A stretch of 64,000 nucleotides of DNA. Source: Linnemannia hyalina (taxonomy: Eukaryota > Mortierellomycota > Mortierellomycetes > Mortierellales > Mortierellaceae). Both the position numbers and the translations under genes were made by a program. Where the stretch lies: positions 3,673,501 through 3,737,500 of the forward strand of contig JAHRHY010000002.1 of assembly GCA_019671135.1 (NCBI GenBank), in the 5' to 3' direction. Below, piece by piece: positions 37,283 through 49,439 of the stretch (the first letter of the stretch is position 1; each line of letters starts with the position of its first letter). The notes beneath the pieces are model-generated. The model worked only from the letters and a program-made list of their open reading frames with translations, was not told the origin of the DNA and did not search any database.

Positions 37283-38063
37283 TTTTGAAGTGAGAATGTG
37301 TCTGTTGAGATGGGTGAGTGTTTTTGACAATGAGGAGGAGGAACAAGTGATCAACAAGTGGTCTTGTGAGATGGGGGAATCAGTAAAGAGCGGTTGCTGA
37401 ATGTAGACTTATGAAAGAAAGAGAAGAAAGAGGGAGATGATTTCGTTTCTACCTTTTTGTTCTTTCTCAAAAAAAGATGGAGAAAACCCCCTACTACCTC
37501 TTTCTTGTGCGCAGAGGATAATTGGTGCGCCGTTTTGCCCGCAAAAGGAAACCTATTGGCAAACGTACAACGCCCCGCCTTGATTCTTGAGCAAACAAAC
37601 ACAAACACTAGAGGGCTTGGCTACACCCCTTCTGCAGATGTTCATGGATATTCTTCTATCTGCTTCTACTTCTACCACGAGTCATTGACGATGTAAATGG
37701 CGACAAAGGGTACATATACATCGTGCAGGATATGTGACATCAATGCTTCATTAGGGGATAAACAACTTCATGTCTGGGTTGTCGTTGTTCTAGTCCTTCT
37801 TTACCTCTTAATGTCTTGACTCATTTTCATTAGAACAGAGCAGACCAGAGCAGAACAGAACAGGCGGACAGGGTTCCCACGGACCGCAACCAAGAAAATG
37901 ATTTACGATCAGGAGTAGATCCATCCAAGCCACAACGCCGCCAATTTTTTTTTCTCTTTGTCCTTTGTTGTTGACTGAGAGGGAAAGGGAAACGAGAGCA
38001 CAGGTACGAGAGAGATGGACAACTTTCTTTGATTCACAAAAACAACATCATTCCAGGCACAGG
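37283..38063. other. Divergent intergenic region
   Basis: Promoters of the GNAT gene (minus) and of the S4/RluA-like/HemK gene (plus). A short tandem CAGAGCAGA(C/A) stretch lies near 37843-37862. No gene seen. Confidence 0.4.
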
Positions 38064-40225
38064 ATGAAGGAATTGCAGTTGCAGGTGCAGGACGAAGATG
38101 ACGGAAACAGAGCATGGAAGTTTGTGCTCGCCCACTGGAAGACAGTCGTCAAGTCAAGAGAACACAACCGCAAGTGCTTCAAGCGAGGCGAGGTAGGTGA
38201 AGCGATCTTTTTCCATCTGTGATCAATTGCTTGATGGATCGATTCCTGACAACATATCTCCGTTCGTTATCTGATTGACATAGGTCACAGTGAATGGAGT
38301 CGTGGCAGAGGTGACAAAACTGCTGGTCAAGGGCGACTGGGTCAAGATCCGCTTCGATGATCGTGCAGCTCACGAGTCTGTATATGGCAGGGAGAAGCTT
38401 GATGTCCGGTACGAGGACGATGATTTGGCTGTTGTCGTTAAACCATCAGGAAAGACCATGGTCGCATTCGGATTCATGCTACCTTTTTCAGTGTCACCTA
38501 GTCGTTCTGTCCAAGGCGCGGATGAGCAACTAGATCATTTGGGGCAGGATGCTGAGGCACATGTTGAATCCGGAGGTGTTGTTGTCGAGGACGGCGACGT
38601 GGATGATGATAAAGACGAGGACGACAATTTTGAAATACCCTCCAACATCTCGCCGGCAGTAGGTCAGCAGCACCGCTTACCCTGCGCCATTCACGGCATT
38701 GAAAAGGCCGCAAACGGACTTGTAAGTTATTTATTTTACATCAATTGCTCGATCCATGTATCGAAAAACCACTGCATCAGCTGCTAACCTTGTCATCTTT
38801 CATCTGGACATCAATGTCTTTAGGTCCTGGTAGCAAAGACGCGGTCGATGCGCGCAACGTTGCTAAAGATGCACAATGAAGGACAGTTTATCAGGACATT
38901 CAGGATCATCTGTCACGGCGCATGGAAGAAACCAGACGCAGACGCAGCAGCAACAGATGAAAGCACAAGGCAGGATACCACATACTACTCACCAGGCGGA
39001 TCTATACCCATCGACACGACTAGTCTCGATGCCGAATTCCTCGAGTCCATCCGCGTCGTCCACCTGACACTATCCAACGAGGCAGGACTTATCTCAACTC
39101 TAGACATTACCCCTCGGTCGCCGTACTTGGGGGTCAACATCCGCCGGTATCTTTTGAGTCAAGGACATCCAGTTGTTGGCGACAGTGGCAACACTAAACC
39201 TCTTAAAGCCAACCGCAACAAGGGACTCTTTTCTGCCGTGATAAAAGTCGAGTTCAAGCACCCACTCAAAGACACGACGGTCGTTGCGTCATTTGATGAA
39301 CCAGCAAAGTTTGAGCAGCTCCGGAATCGGGAACAAAGGGCGTGTGTGAGGCGAAAGGCTGAGGAGTTGGAGGAACTTCGCAAGGGAGGAGTCGAACCTG
39401 TCTCAACGTTTGACCGCAAGTCGGACAAACCTATTGCATACCAGATCGGCGAGAAGGTGAGCTACAGCACTGCTGTTTTCCAGTGGCCATATCACCAATA
39501 CATGCAAGTCAATTAATTACAGCTTCGATTTCGATTATCGCTACCAAAAATAGGATTTCTATCAAATGAGGTTCAAAGTGTCACCAGCAACACTTATCCC
39601 TCGATCGAGCACAGAGACACTCGTCAGGGCAGCCATCACTCTTTCACAGCAGCGACCAGTCAAGATCCTGGATGTCGGCACAGGAAGCGGCTGTCTATTG
39701 TTGGCACTCCTGAATTCGCTACCAAGCGCGACTGGAGTCGGTGTTGATATCAGCACAGAAGCACTGGAGATCGCCAATATAAACAAGGACTTGCACAACC
39801 TCTCAGATCGGACATCTTTCCTGCCAGGAGATTTGAGTGACCTGCAAGGAACTCCAGAGCTCTTCCAGTCATTTGACATCCTCGTCTGCAACCCGCCGTA
39901 TCTGGACAGCGCCAAAGCCGACAGGTTAAAGACCCTCTTTGCAGGAACTGAGCATGAGCCACCGGTTGCCCTATTTGCTGAGAAGGAAGGATATGGAGCC
40001 TATGAACTCTTGGCCTGCAGTCTCTCACGCGATCTTTCGACGGACGGTGCGACGAGGAGCATCATGGCGAGCGGCGGGTATGTTATTTTGGAGATTGGAA
40101 GCGGTATGGGAGAACGTGTGCGGGAGATCTTCAAGTTCCTTCGGTTTGAGGAAGCGCTCAAGGACAACCAAGATTCCGAACGCTGCTTGGTTTTTTCATT
40201 ACCCACTTCTCCTGTAGATCCTTAA
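38064..40225 (+). CDS. S4 / RluA-like pseudouridine synthase / HemK (PrmC) methyltransferase fusion
   Basis: Four exons, 38064-38192, 38284-38721, 38824-39456 and 39554-40225; 623 residues. Residues ~20-65 resemble an S4 RNA-binding fold (KCFKRGEVTVNGVVAEVTKL, then VKGDWVKIRF). Residues ~80-340 follow the RluA family: VRYEDDDLAVVVKPSGKTMV, an acidic insert, LPCAIHGIEKAANGLVLVAK, and later YLGVNIRRYLLSQGHPVVGD. The RluA catalytic motif HRLDxxTSG reads HGIEKAANG: the catalytic Asp is Glu (about residue 183) and the Arg is Gly. From ~385 it is a HemK/PrmC methyltransferase: KPIAYQIGEKDFYQMRFKV, LIPRSSTETLV, SAM motif ILDVGTGSGCLLLALL and the NPPY motif in CNPPYLDSA. PrmC enzymes methylate the Gln of GGQ in release factors. 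The splice between GEK and DFYQM joins conserved HemK residues, so the fusion is not a gene-model artefact. Confidence 0.82.
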
Positions 40226-40303
40226 TCCATTGACATTATGTAACATAACATGTGAGGTACCAGATGTTATCTTTGAGGTTGATGCCCATACGATCAAGGT
40301 GTT

Positions 40304-40944
40304 TTATTGCTGCTTCTTGATGGAGACGGGTGCTGGGCCGGCCTGAGAGTCCTCCATGACGGCGACGGCAACGTATGCAATGAGGATCACGTTGGCCATC
40401 ACAGCAGCGCTAATTCCTGCATACGTCGCGTTGCCTACGAAAGGGTTGAAGAAAATGTTAGGTGAGGCATGAGATAATGGGCTGTCCATATTTTCTTCAA
40501 ATGTCGTAGAGTGTAGTAAGTGGCAAAGCAAGGTTTACCTCCAAAGTACTGGTCGACGGTGAGAAAGTAGGTTGCGATAGGGAATACGATCATAGCGACC
40601 GTGAAGAACGCCAACTTGGCAAGAGTAGAGCTACTCAAGGATAAACAACGATAAAGCATAAACGATATAAGTCAATTGTCAAGACTGTCGCTGTACAAGT
40701 CGCCCCAGAATTGGCATTGATATCAAAGTGTTCTGATTTAAGGTCTGAGGCAGTATCAACCCCGGCGCCTGTCGATTGAGAGTAGCTAACTTATGGAGGT
40801 CGCTGGTCGTTGTTGGGTGACTTACGACGAGATGTTGACAGAGGAGCGGGATCCTGATGACGATGAGGCGGAGGATGAGGAGGAAGAACCAAAGGAGGTC
40901 TGTTCCGATGTAGTTCTGGTGGTTCTCTTTTCGACGGACGACAT
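40304..40944 (-). CDS. VMA21: V-ATPase assembly factor VMA21
   Basis: Three exons, 40944-40826, 40630-40539 and 40434-40304; 113 residues. VMA21 escorts the V0 sector (c, c', c'') during assembly in the ER. Two membrane segments are visible: LAKLAFFTVAMIVFPIATYF and GISAAVMANVILIAYVAVAV. After the second comes MEDSQAG and the C-terminus KKQQ, a KKxx dilysine ER-retrieval signal placed exactly where yeast Vma21 has one. The N-tail is a Ser-rich cytosolic stretch (SSSSSSASSSSGSRSS). It converges with the HemK-fusion gene (78 bp between stops) and is divergent from the cyclophilin gene. The partner subunit VMA16 is at 4.4-5.6 kb. Confidence 0.9.
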
Positions 40945-41188
40945 TGCTGTAGTTGTGTGGGCGTGAATGAATGGGAGAGTGTAGTAGAAGAAGTACGAAG
41001 AAGAAAGGAGATTCGGTTGCAAGTGACCCCTCCTCAGGTGCAGGTGGTCGACGTGTTCTTGTTCTTTTCTCCAGGACAAGGTCTGCCAGTCACACTTTCA
41101 CACACTTCGTTTGTTCAACGATTAACTTTTTTTTTTTTTTTTTTTTTTTTTTTCTTCTTTACAGTTCCATCACACACTCCTTTCAACA
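40945..41188. promoter_or_regulatory. Short divergent promoter VMA21 / cyclophilin with poly-T tract
   Basis: Only 244 bp separate the two start codons. A T27 run (about 41128-41154) lies 35 bp before the cyclophilin ATG; such poly(dA:dT) tracts disfavour nucleosomes in fungal promoters. Confidence 0.55.
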
Positions 41189-43097
41189 ATGGTCAACCCA
41201 CGAGTATTCCTCGACATCGACATCGACGGACACAGGATAGGAAGGCATGTCGCCAGGAAACATAGGATCGCACATCGTCTTGATTTGATGCCGCCGTTGA
41301 AAACATCAAGGAGGACTCGACAACAGACCAGACGAAAGACTAACGAATATCACCCTGGATCATTGCTGACAACTATAATAGGGTTATCGTTGAACTTTTC
41401 AAGGATGAGGTCCCTCAGACAGCAGAGAACTTTCGTGCTCTTTGCACTGGTATGTCCTTTCACAGCATGCCTTTGTGGTTAATTGTTACCAAATAGTGAC
41501 AACACAACTGTGCCGCGCCTCCTTACTGATATGTCATTGATCTCTTGCTGTTATACTGATATGTAGGAGAAAAGGGCATGAGCAAGATCAGCGGGGTCCC
41601 ATTGCACTACCGAGGATCAATCTTTCACCGGTAAGGAGCAGTCAATTGGAATTGAAATTGCGTCCACATACCTCGCCAGTGTATCAGGACCAGATCGTGT
41701 TCGACATGTTTGATATGCTAACCGGCTGCTTTTTTTGTTAACCAGTATCATCAAGGGATTCATGATCCAGGGAGGAGGTAACTATCGAGTTTGACATCAC
41801 CCTTTTTACGCCTTGCAGGATCTTTCTACAGGGAATCACAAACTAATTAATAATGTTGGCTTTACTTCACTCTAGACTTTACAAGACGTGATGGAACAGG
41901 AGGCGAGAGTATCTATGGCGGACCATTGCAGGATGAGGGCGGATTCAAGCGCAAGCATGACACCGAAGGTACGACAGGAGCGTTCCTTTTTCATCTTACT
42001 AAGGCTTTTTTTCGAATCAGGATGCACTGACTGACATATTCTCGTTGTATGGTATCCTGTAGGACTGTTGTCGATGGCAAACAAGGGGCCCAACACCTCC
42101 AGCTCGCAGTTCTTCTTGACAACACGACCCACCCCTCACTTGGATGGTAAGCCTTTCAATCCTTCAACTTGCATGCCAGTGGCCCTTACAAATGAACCAG
42201 TATCTAATCATTTCAATGTTTACACATATTAGGCAAGCATGTGGTGTTTGGTCGGGTTGTGAAGGGATACGACGTTGTCGAGAAGGTAGAGAATACACCA
42301 ACAGATGAGCGCAACGATCGTCCTGTAGGAATTGTAATGATCACAAACTGCGGTGAGCTGGAGCTCAGAATCCCACCCAAGGTTTTGGAACAACAAAAAG
42401 CACAAAAGGCTGCTGCCGCTGCTGCCGCTGCTGCTGCGGGGGCGAATGAAACGGCTGACAAGAATCAGGGGCCGTCGCGTGGCGGTAAGGGGTTGTCCAA
42501 GCGTGACAGTTCGAGCGCTAGTGCGAGTGGAAGCGACAGTGAGACTGGAAGCGATTCAGATCGAGGACGTGATCGTCGCCGCAGCCGACACCGCCGTCGT
42601 CGCCATTCCCGCTCGCGCTCGGATTCGCGTTCAGGATCAGAGTCGGAGTCAGAAGATGACAGAAAAAGTCGGCGAAAGAGAGACGATCGATCTTCAAGAC
42701 GCCACAAGAAGGACAGACGGTCCAGGAGATCGAGCCGCGATCGTGATGATAGCCCAAGTCGCCGTCGGGAACGTGATGCCAAGAGGAGTGCGCGATCGGA
42801 CTCGAGATCGCCTGCTCGCCCAGCAGCAGCAGCATTAGCAGCAGCAGCAGTCGATATCAAACCCGCAGCAGAGGGTCTCTATGAGCAGCAGCGTGAAGCT
42901 GTGCATTCTGTGCCCCGACCTCGGTCTCAATCGCCCGAGATCAAATACAAAGGCCGCGGTGCCATGGTAAGTCTCCTTTTGGTGTATTGTTTGTTAGTTG
43001 CCGTTCTTCATTGTCATTTTTCTCAGAAGTGGCATGACTAACTGCTGTCGTTGTTATCTTGCTCGAATAGAAATACGGAGGACGACCTCGCTGGTAG
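41189..43097 (+). CDS. SR-rich nuclear cyclophilin (peptidyl-prolyl isomerase)
   Basis: Eight exons: 41189-41244, 41382-41449, 41567-41630, 41746-41777, 41876-41968, 42063-42146, 42233-42966 and 43071-43097; 385 residues. The cyclophilin domain (1-~175) has [20 protein letters not shown] with the catalytic Arg, SSSQFFLTT, and [20 protein letters not shown]; the CsA-contact Trp is His, as in many SR-cyclophilins, which predicts weak cyclosporin binding. An Ala-rich linker (AAAAAAAAAAG) leads to an RS domain ([38 protein letters not shown]), placing it with PPIG/CypRS-type splicing-associated isomerases. The last exon encodes KYGGRPRW. Intron 1 has a GC donor (AG|GCATGT) because no in-frame GT donor joins HRIGR to VIVELF. 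Confidence 0.88.
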
Positions 43098-44203
43098 ACA
43101 CAGAGTATTGGACGAATGGACAATATAGTAAACAAGTTGAAGATCGTCATTCGCTATATCATCATCCTTGGTAGCGCATTCAATTTTTGAACACAGCCTT
43201 GCGCCTTGACAAACCCCGATGGAAGGGTACTATTGTTTTCAACAAACGAGGGATCGTGAGAAGTCTTATTGTTGTGGCTCGTTATCGTCACCACGTATTT
43301 AGTTTCGATGTTGTTCTGCGGCAGATTCTCTCAATTCAATTCAGTACCCCCTCTTCTTGTTTATTTCTCATTTCGACTGCGCCCTCACTCACTCACTCAC
43401 TCTTTTTCTTGCGCCATGGTTGAGTTCAACACACAGACAAAAGAGAGTGTGAGTAGGATAGCGTCATAGAGAGTGTATGCATGCTACGACAAAGAGGAAG
43501 AAAAGGAAAAAAAGTCCACGACGGTATCCTGCGGATGGGGCGGTGTTTTCGTATTGAATGAATGGTGCTAGAATACCATCGAGAGGCAATCTTTCCCGAG
43601 GACAACCGACTTGTATCGAAGGTGTTTGCCACCATATCACGTGGCACATATGGCACAAGAGTGTGAATCAGCGAAAAGGAGGCGAAGCCAAGTCAAGACA
43701 AAGGTCCAGAGTCGAATCCACCGATGGCCCTCCCTTCCGTCAGGCGAGAGAACGACAACAGTTTTCGTCCGAGGTGATTAGTGTCCCTTTCACCTCACCC
43801 CCTTTGGACTACCCCCTTTTCCACACACATCGGACAAACAGGCAGACAGACACACATAAAAATAAGGCAAGACCTTCGCCTTCTCTTTCTTTCTTTCTTT
43901 CCTTTCCTTTCCTTTCCTTTCCTTCTTTTCTGTCTTTTTCCTCATACAACTTATCTCCCTCTATTGCTCATCACCCCCCCCGCCACCATCCGCAACTACC
44001 CACTCTCGCTCTTCCCCTTCGCTCATTTACTCCTCCTCACATCGGATAAAAACAAACACTCACAACCCCTTCCTCACTTCCTACTTGTGTCGCGCATTGA
44101 CCAACCGCAGCAGCTCACTCTCGGACAAGTCAATTCATCACCTTTTCACTGATACCCATCACTCTCACTTTTCAACAAACACACACACACACACACACCT
44201 GGA
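43098..44203. repeat. Intergenic with CTTTC/CCTTT and CA microsatellites
   Basis: No gene supported. 43885-43927 is a (TTTC)n/(CCTTT)n tract, and 44179-44199 is a CA run just before the RBR-ligase start codon. The rest is pyrimidine-rich leader. Confidence 0.5.
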
Positions 44204-46679
44204 ATGAGTTCAGGAAGCCTTAGCGACGACGACTTTGCAGGTAAGCAAGCAAGCATGACTAAAAACACACGGCAGACAGTCAGAATGAACCACGGAAGGA
44301 GACTCGACTCATTCACAGAGACACACACGCACACGCACACGCACACGCACACTACCAGAACGAAAAAGGAGCTTATTGTCCAGAGACCGTATTGATCCCC
44401 TCGTCCTTACTTTCCCCTTTCACTCTGTTTCTACACCGCTCCTGCTCCGTTTGCTAACCATTGTTAACCCCTTGTCCTTGCTGTTACATCGATAGGCTCA
44501 TCCGACTTTGAGGACGACTACTATGGCTCCGATGATGAAGGGTCCGGTACGTATCGCATCATCTCCGTTGTTTTGTATCCTCTTGGCCTATGTTTTATAC
44601 AAGAAGCATATGTGACATATGAACAGGAGACAGCTGACTCTTATTTTTTATTTTTTTCATCTATTATTTTTCTACCCCCCTCCCTTTCTCTCTTGCCTCG
44701 CCGTGTCGCCCCCTCTTTTCTGAATAATAGAGATGGACTTTGAGCAGACAGAAGATATCGGCTTCTCGGACCTAACAGACGAGAAGGATCGCAAAAAGGC
44801 TTATGAGGTCGACTTCAAGGTCGTGCCCCTCCCCGATATCATCTCTGCACAGGCCAATGCCTCCAACCATGTGGCCGGAATCCTCGACCTCTCAACCGAA
44901 CAGGCTGCTGCGCTCCTCCGGTCCTTCAAGTGGAACAAGGAGCGACTCATTGAACGTTACATGGAGAACCCCCAGGAGATCCTTGACCAGGCCGGCGTGG
45001 TCCTCGACAGCGACAAGATCACCATCACTCAGCGGCCGGCAGGTTTCCTCTGCGAGATTTGTTATGACGACAGCCCCGTCGGCGGCGCACTCGGCCTCAG
45101 CTGCGGACATGTCTTTTGCCATGGCTGCTACGAACAGTACCTGACCCAAAAGATCAAAGAAGAGGGAGAGTGCCGGAGGATCCTCTGCCCCGAGTCAGGA
45201 TGCAGTGTCCTTGTCGATGAAGCCAACATCAAGCGCATCATCTCTCCTTCTACTTTGACAAAGTAAGTTCTTACTGGACTCTTTTGATTACTCATCGATG
45301 ACAGGGATGATTGTAGAGGCAGAGTTGATCATGACGATGATGAGAATATGCCTTTTGATATCAAGGGCTTCGATGGTAGTAGACGCAGATTTGACCTTGA
45401 TGGTGATGGAACATGCCGTTTGATATGAAGACTATCAGGGGTAGAAGATGCAGACTGGGCCATACTGGGGATGACCACATGATTTGATGTTAAGGAGAGA
45501 GTAGAGACCCAAAGACATTGGTGACCTTTAGGCCAAAAACATGTTAAACTCCACACATGCTAACAAACATCCCTGCCACTTGTATTACATCCACCTAATA
45601 GGTACAGACGGTTGCAGGATAAGGCTTACATTGCTGACCTAGATAACTTGCGCTGGTGCCCCGCACCCAACTGTGAAAATGCGGTCGAGTGCCGCCTTGC
45701 GCATCATAACTTTGACACTGTTGTACCGACAGTCTCGTGTGCATGCGGTCACGACTTTTGCTTTGCATGCGGATTGGACAATCATCAGCCAGCGTCGTGC
45801 GGACTGGTCAAGATATGGCAGAAGAAGTGTGCAGACGACTCGGAGACGGCCAACTGGATTTCAGCAAACACCAAAGAATGTGGCAAGTGCCAGTCGACGA
45901 TCGAGAAGAACGGAGGATGCAACCACATGACGTGCCGCAAGTGCAAGTACGAGTTCTGCTGGGTCTGCATGGGTCCTTGGTCTGAGCACGGCTCGAGCTG
46001 GTACAACTGCAACCGTTTCGAGGAGAACAGCAGTTCTGACGCCCGTGATCAGCAAGCAAAATCTCGCGCCTCTCTCGAGCGCTACCTCCACGTACGTATC
46101 TCGTATAGTTTGTGTATTTAATGTGGTTTATACGATAGTGTTGCTAAGGTTGTTTGGTTCACCCGGGATGGTCGTATATGGATGCAGAATATTAACAAAC
46201 GCTCATTTCAAACATTTTTCTGGTAGTACTACAACCGCTTCGCAAATCACGAGCAGTCGGCCAAGTTGGATCGGGACTTGTACATGAAGACTGAGAAGAA
46301 GATGGAGGAGATGCAGCGGACGAGTGAATTGTCATGGATCGAGGTGCAGTTCTTAAAGAAGGCGGTGGATGTGTTAACATCATGCCGTATGACACTGCGC
46401 TGGACGTATGCGTTCGCCTACTACTTGATCAAGGACAACATTACGGAGCTGTTTGAGGACAACCAGCGTGACCTGGAGGTTGCGGTCGAGGCATTGAGTG
46501 AGTTGCTGGAGAAGCCGATTGAGAAGGAAAAGATTACAGAGCTGCGCCAGCAGGTTCTCAACAAAACGGTCTATGTTGCCAGCCGACGGGAAGTTGTCCT
46601 CGACGACACTGCCAAGGGTCTGGTCGAGGGTCGCTGGCAGTACTTTTGCGAGGTGCCTTCCATTATTGTTGGCAAGTAA
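44204..46679 (+). CDS. ARI1: Ariadne-type RBR E3 ubiquitin ligase
   Basis: Five exons, 44204-44240, 44496-44546, 44731-45262, 45602-46091 and 46227-46679; 520 residues. Acidic N-terminus (MSSGSLSDDDFAG, SSDFEDDYYGSDDEGS), a UBA-like segment (LSTEQAAALLRSFKWNKERL), then RING1 (CEICYDD, CGHVFCHGCYEQYL), IBR (WCPAPNCENAVEC, CACGHDFCFACG) and RING2 (CGKCQSTIEKNGGCNHMTC, EFCWVC). The catalytic cysteine is the one in GGCNHM, which accepts ubiquitin from the E2. The C-terminal Ariadne domain (YYNRFANHEQSAKL, LRWTYAFAYYLIKDN, LKKAVDVLTSCR) is complete, so autoinhibition and cullin-RING partnership as in HHARI are likely. Two small exons precede the core; intron 3 contains a minisatellite. Confidence 0.93.
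45313..45502. repeat. Three-copy imperfect minisatellite in RBR intron 3
   Basis: Copies begin near 45313, 45379 and 45441 with GTAGAGGCAGA, GTAGACGCAGA and GTAGAAGATGCAGA. Copies 1 and 2 continue with ATGCCxTTTGATAT; copy 3 has CATGATTTGATGTT. Period about 62-66 bp. Confidence 0.6.
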
Positions 46680-47881
46680 AAGGATAAGCAAACACTCTAT
46701 CACGCCTTTGCTTTCCAACCTTCTTTTCTTTCTAGTTCAGAAACAGCAACAACAACCACAACTAAATAATCAACATAAACGAAAAGCAAAAACAATAAAA
46801 AAACAAGCATGCAAACAAATCATATATCAATGTGGACTGCAGCAACATGCGCTCATGCTCTGGTGAAAAATGGCCAAAAGGTTGAACTTGGGACAGACTC
46901 ACTGAGAGCAAGGGAATCAAGTCCCCACTGCTCCCAGGAAGATATTCTCTGCGCTGTACTCTACTCTCTCTCATCCAAAGAGAAGCCTCCCCTGTCGACG
47001 ACTCACACTTGGCTTTCAGGAGTACCCTGTGGTTGAATAGTGATGTTGATGGCTTTTTGCACGTATTTCAACAATCTTCATACTCCCAACTTCGTTCACA
47101 AAGGCTCTTGGACAGGCTGTTTTCTGGTCCTGACAACAACAAAATATGGTAAAACAATCAGACAACATCCCTCTGCATACTTTTCTACATACTCAGACTT
47201 TCAACCTTCAGTTTTCTCTCTTTCTCCCTCTCTTTTTTTTTTTTTTTTTTGTCTCTGTCATTATTCTCCCATTCTCTCGTTGACTTTCACTCTCTTATTC
47301 TGCTACACAGTATAAACTCCTTTTGTTCACACATAGTTACTCTTGTCATGTTTTTACGGTACAGTACCAGCAAAGAGGCAAGAAAAAAAAAGACTAGCCC
47401 ACCTTGTGCTAAGAAAGAATTAAGTTCCTAATATTCACCCCCGCTCATGCCCCTTTGTGACAGACTGGGGTCTTGAACTGGGCGCATTCATCTGAGAAGG
47501 ATGATGCTGCGCTGAAAAAAAATCAAACACCGCTGGGGAGTGGGAGAAGAGAGAGGGGATTGCATGACAAAAAAGGTATAGATTGAGTTGTTTGCCGTCG
47601 GTTTGCCTTACTCTACTCGTTTAGCTTGTTTGTGTTGTGTTTTGTTGGTTCAGCGTTCCATCTGATAACGTTTTTTTCACTCCATCTGATAACAATGATG
47701 GCTGTCGTTGCCCAAACCGCAACTGACAGCCAATGTTTATTTAAGCCGGCCCGTATTTCTCCTTCCCCCCCCCTTTTTTTTTTCTTGTTCTTGCCTGCAT
47801 CTTCCCCTCACACGCTCTCCTCTCTACTTAATATCCTCACTCCCCACTCTACTCCTCTCTACTCTACCTACTCTACCTACA
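46680..47881. other. 1.2-kb intergenic
   Basis: 3' flank of the RBR gene, then a T-rich region (T18 near 47229), then the oxidoreductase promoter with pyrimidine tracts and TCTACTCTACCTACTCTACC just before the start. No gene seen. Confidence 0.45.
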
Positions 47882-49439
47882 ATGACCACCGCTACACCAA
47901 AGAAAAACGTTGTCATCATTGGCGGCTCCTGCGTTGGTAACTATCTTCCCCCTTCATCTCTTTCGTAGCCTCTTCGATGGCTATAGAAGGCTGCACTTAG
48001 TCTAACACTCTTGTTCATTCATCAATCGAAATAGCCACCGCCGCCGCACTCGAGGCAAAGAAGTACTTGCCGTCGACACACCGTGTCATCACCATCGAGA
48101 AGCACTCCCATTTCCACTACATGTTTGCCTTCCCCCGCGCCTGTGTCATTGACGGCTGGGAGAATGAACTCTTTGTGCCCTACACCAAGCTCTTCGACTC
48201 TCCTGAGAAGGGCCAGGTCATCCAAGCCCTCGCCACCAACATCACCAAGACCCATGTGGAGATTGACAGACCTATCGAAGGATTCGGGACCAGCATCGAG
48301 TACGAGTACCTCATCTATGCCACAGGTGCTCGTCACCCTGAACCCGGCAACCTGAACGACCACGACACCAAGGCAGGGGCTATCCAGAGACTCAAGGAAA
48401 TGCAGGCCAAGATCCAAAAGGCGACCAAGATCTTGCTCATTGGCGGTGGAGCGGTTGGGTTGGAATTGGCGGTAGAGATTCGTGAACACTTTCCTGCGAA
48501 GGAGGTGACCTTGGTCCATTCACGTGATCAGTATATGCCCTCGTACAAGACCACCATGCACGAGAAGACGGTGGCGATCCTGGCCGACTTTGGTGTCCGC
48601 GAGATCCGGGGTGACAGAGTTGTTATCCCTGAGGGTGGGTTCAAGGATGACTTTAAGATGATCAAAGTCGCCACCCGCGACGGCAAAGAAATCGAATCTG
48701 ACCTCCAGGTATGTCCCCCTCCCCTTGGTTTTGATTACGAAAGCGCGACCTTCCTTTTTACTACGCCCATCATTGAAGAGTGTTGGTACTAACGTGCATT
48801 GTTGTTCGTTTATTTTATCCCCATCAATATAGATTCTGTGCACGGGAATGACACCTCAGAGTGACCTGCTGAGCAAGTTGTCGCCCCAGTCGATCAACCC
48901 CAAGAACCGTCTCGTCATGACCAAGCCTTCTCTTCAGATTATTGACGATGCCTTCCCCAACATCTTTTCCGCCGGCGATGTCGCCGATCTCGAAGACGTC
49001 AAGGTAAGATCATGCTAGAACGCGTTTGTGTCGTGGATATACGGGAAGGAAAAACGACAACGCCTTTTGTGGATCATTAACAAGCCTTGTTTCTTTTTTT
49101 CATTCTCTTTTATTTTCTTCCCCCTCTTTTGTTCTTTGATATACCTAATAGACGGGCGGAGCGGCATGGAGGCAAGGAATTGTGTGCATGAACAACATTA
49201 TCAAGCTGATCAAGAACCCCAGTACCCCATCCACCGGTCTGACCCAGCATGCGCCCATGGCCCCTCAGATCATGTTGTACTTCGGTGTGGCCAAGGCAGT
49301 GGCGCAGCTCAAGTTGTTCTTTGTGTTCTGCACTTCGTGGGACTTTTTTTTGAAGCGCTTTTTTAGCTATAATATCCATGCCTCGCGTTCCTGGAGCTGG
49401 CTCGGTACTCCCCTGTCCAAAGAGACCGCTGACAAGTAA
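47882..49439 (+). CDS. AIFM2/FSP1-like FAD-dependent NAD(P)H oxidoreductase
   Basis: Four exons, 47882-47936, 48035-48708, 48833-49003 and 49152-49439; 395 residues. The family (AIF/AMID/FSP1, related to type II NADH dehydrogenases) reduces quinones with NAD(P)H using FAD. FAD-binding VVIIGGSCVGATAAALEAKK is at the N-terminus with no transit peptide; the NAD(P)H Rossmann motif is LLIGGGAVGLELAVEIREHF (about 150); the second FAD contact is IFSAGDVADLEDVKTGGAAW. ATGARHP and LCTGMTPQSD are the ATG and TG motifs. The C-terminus has an aromatic segment (LKLFFVFCTSWDFFLKRFF) that may touch membranes, then WSWLGTPLSKETADK. Cytosolic or lipid-droplet/membrane-associated is more likely than mitochondrial matrix. 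Confidence 0.87.
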
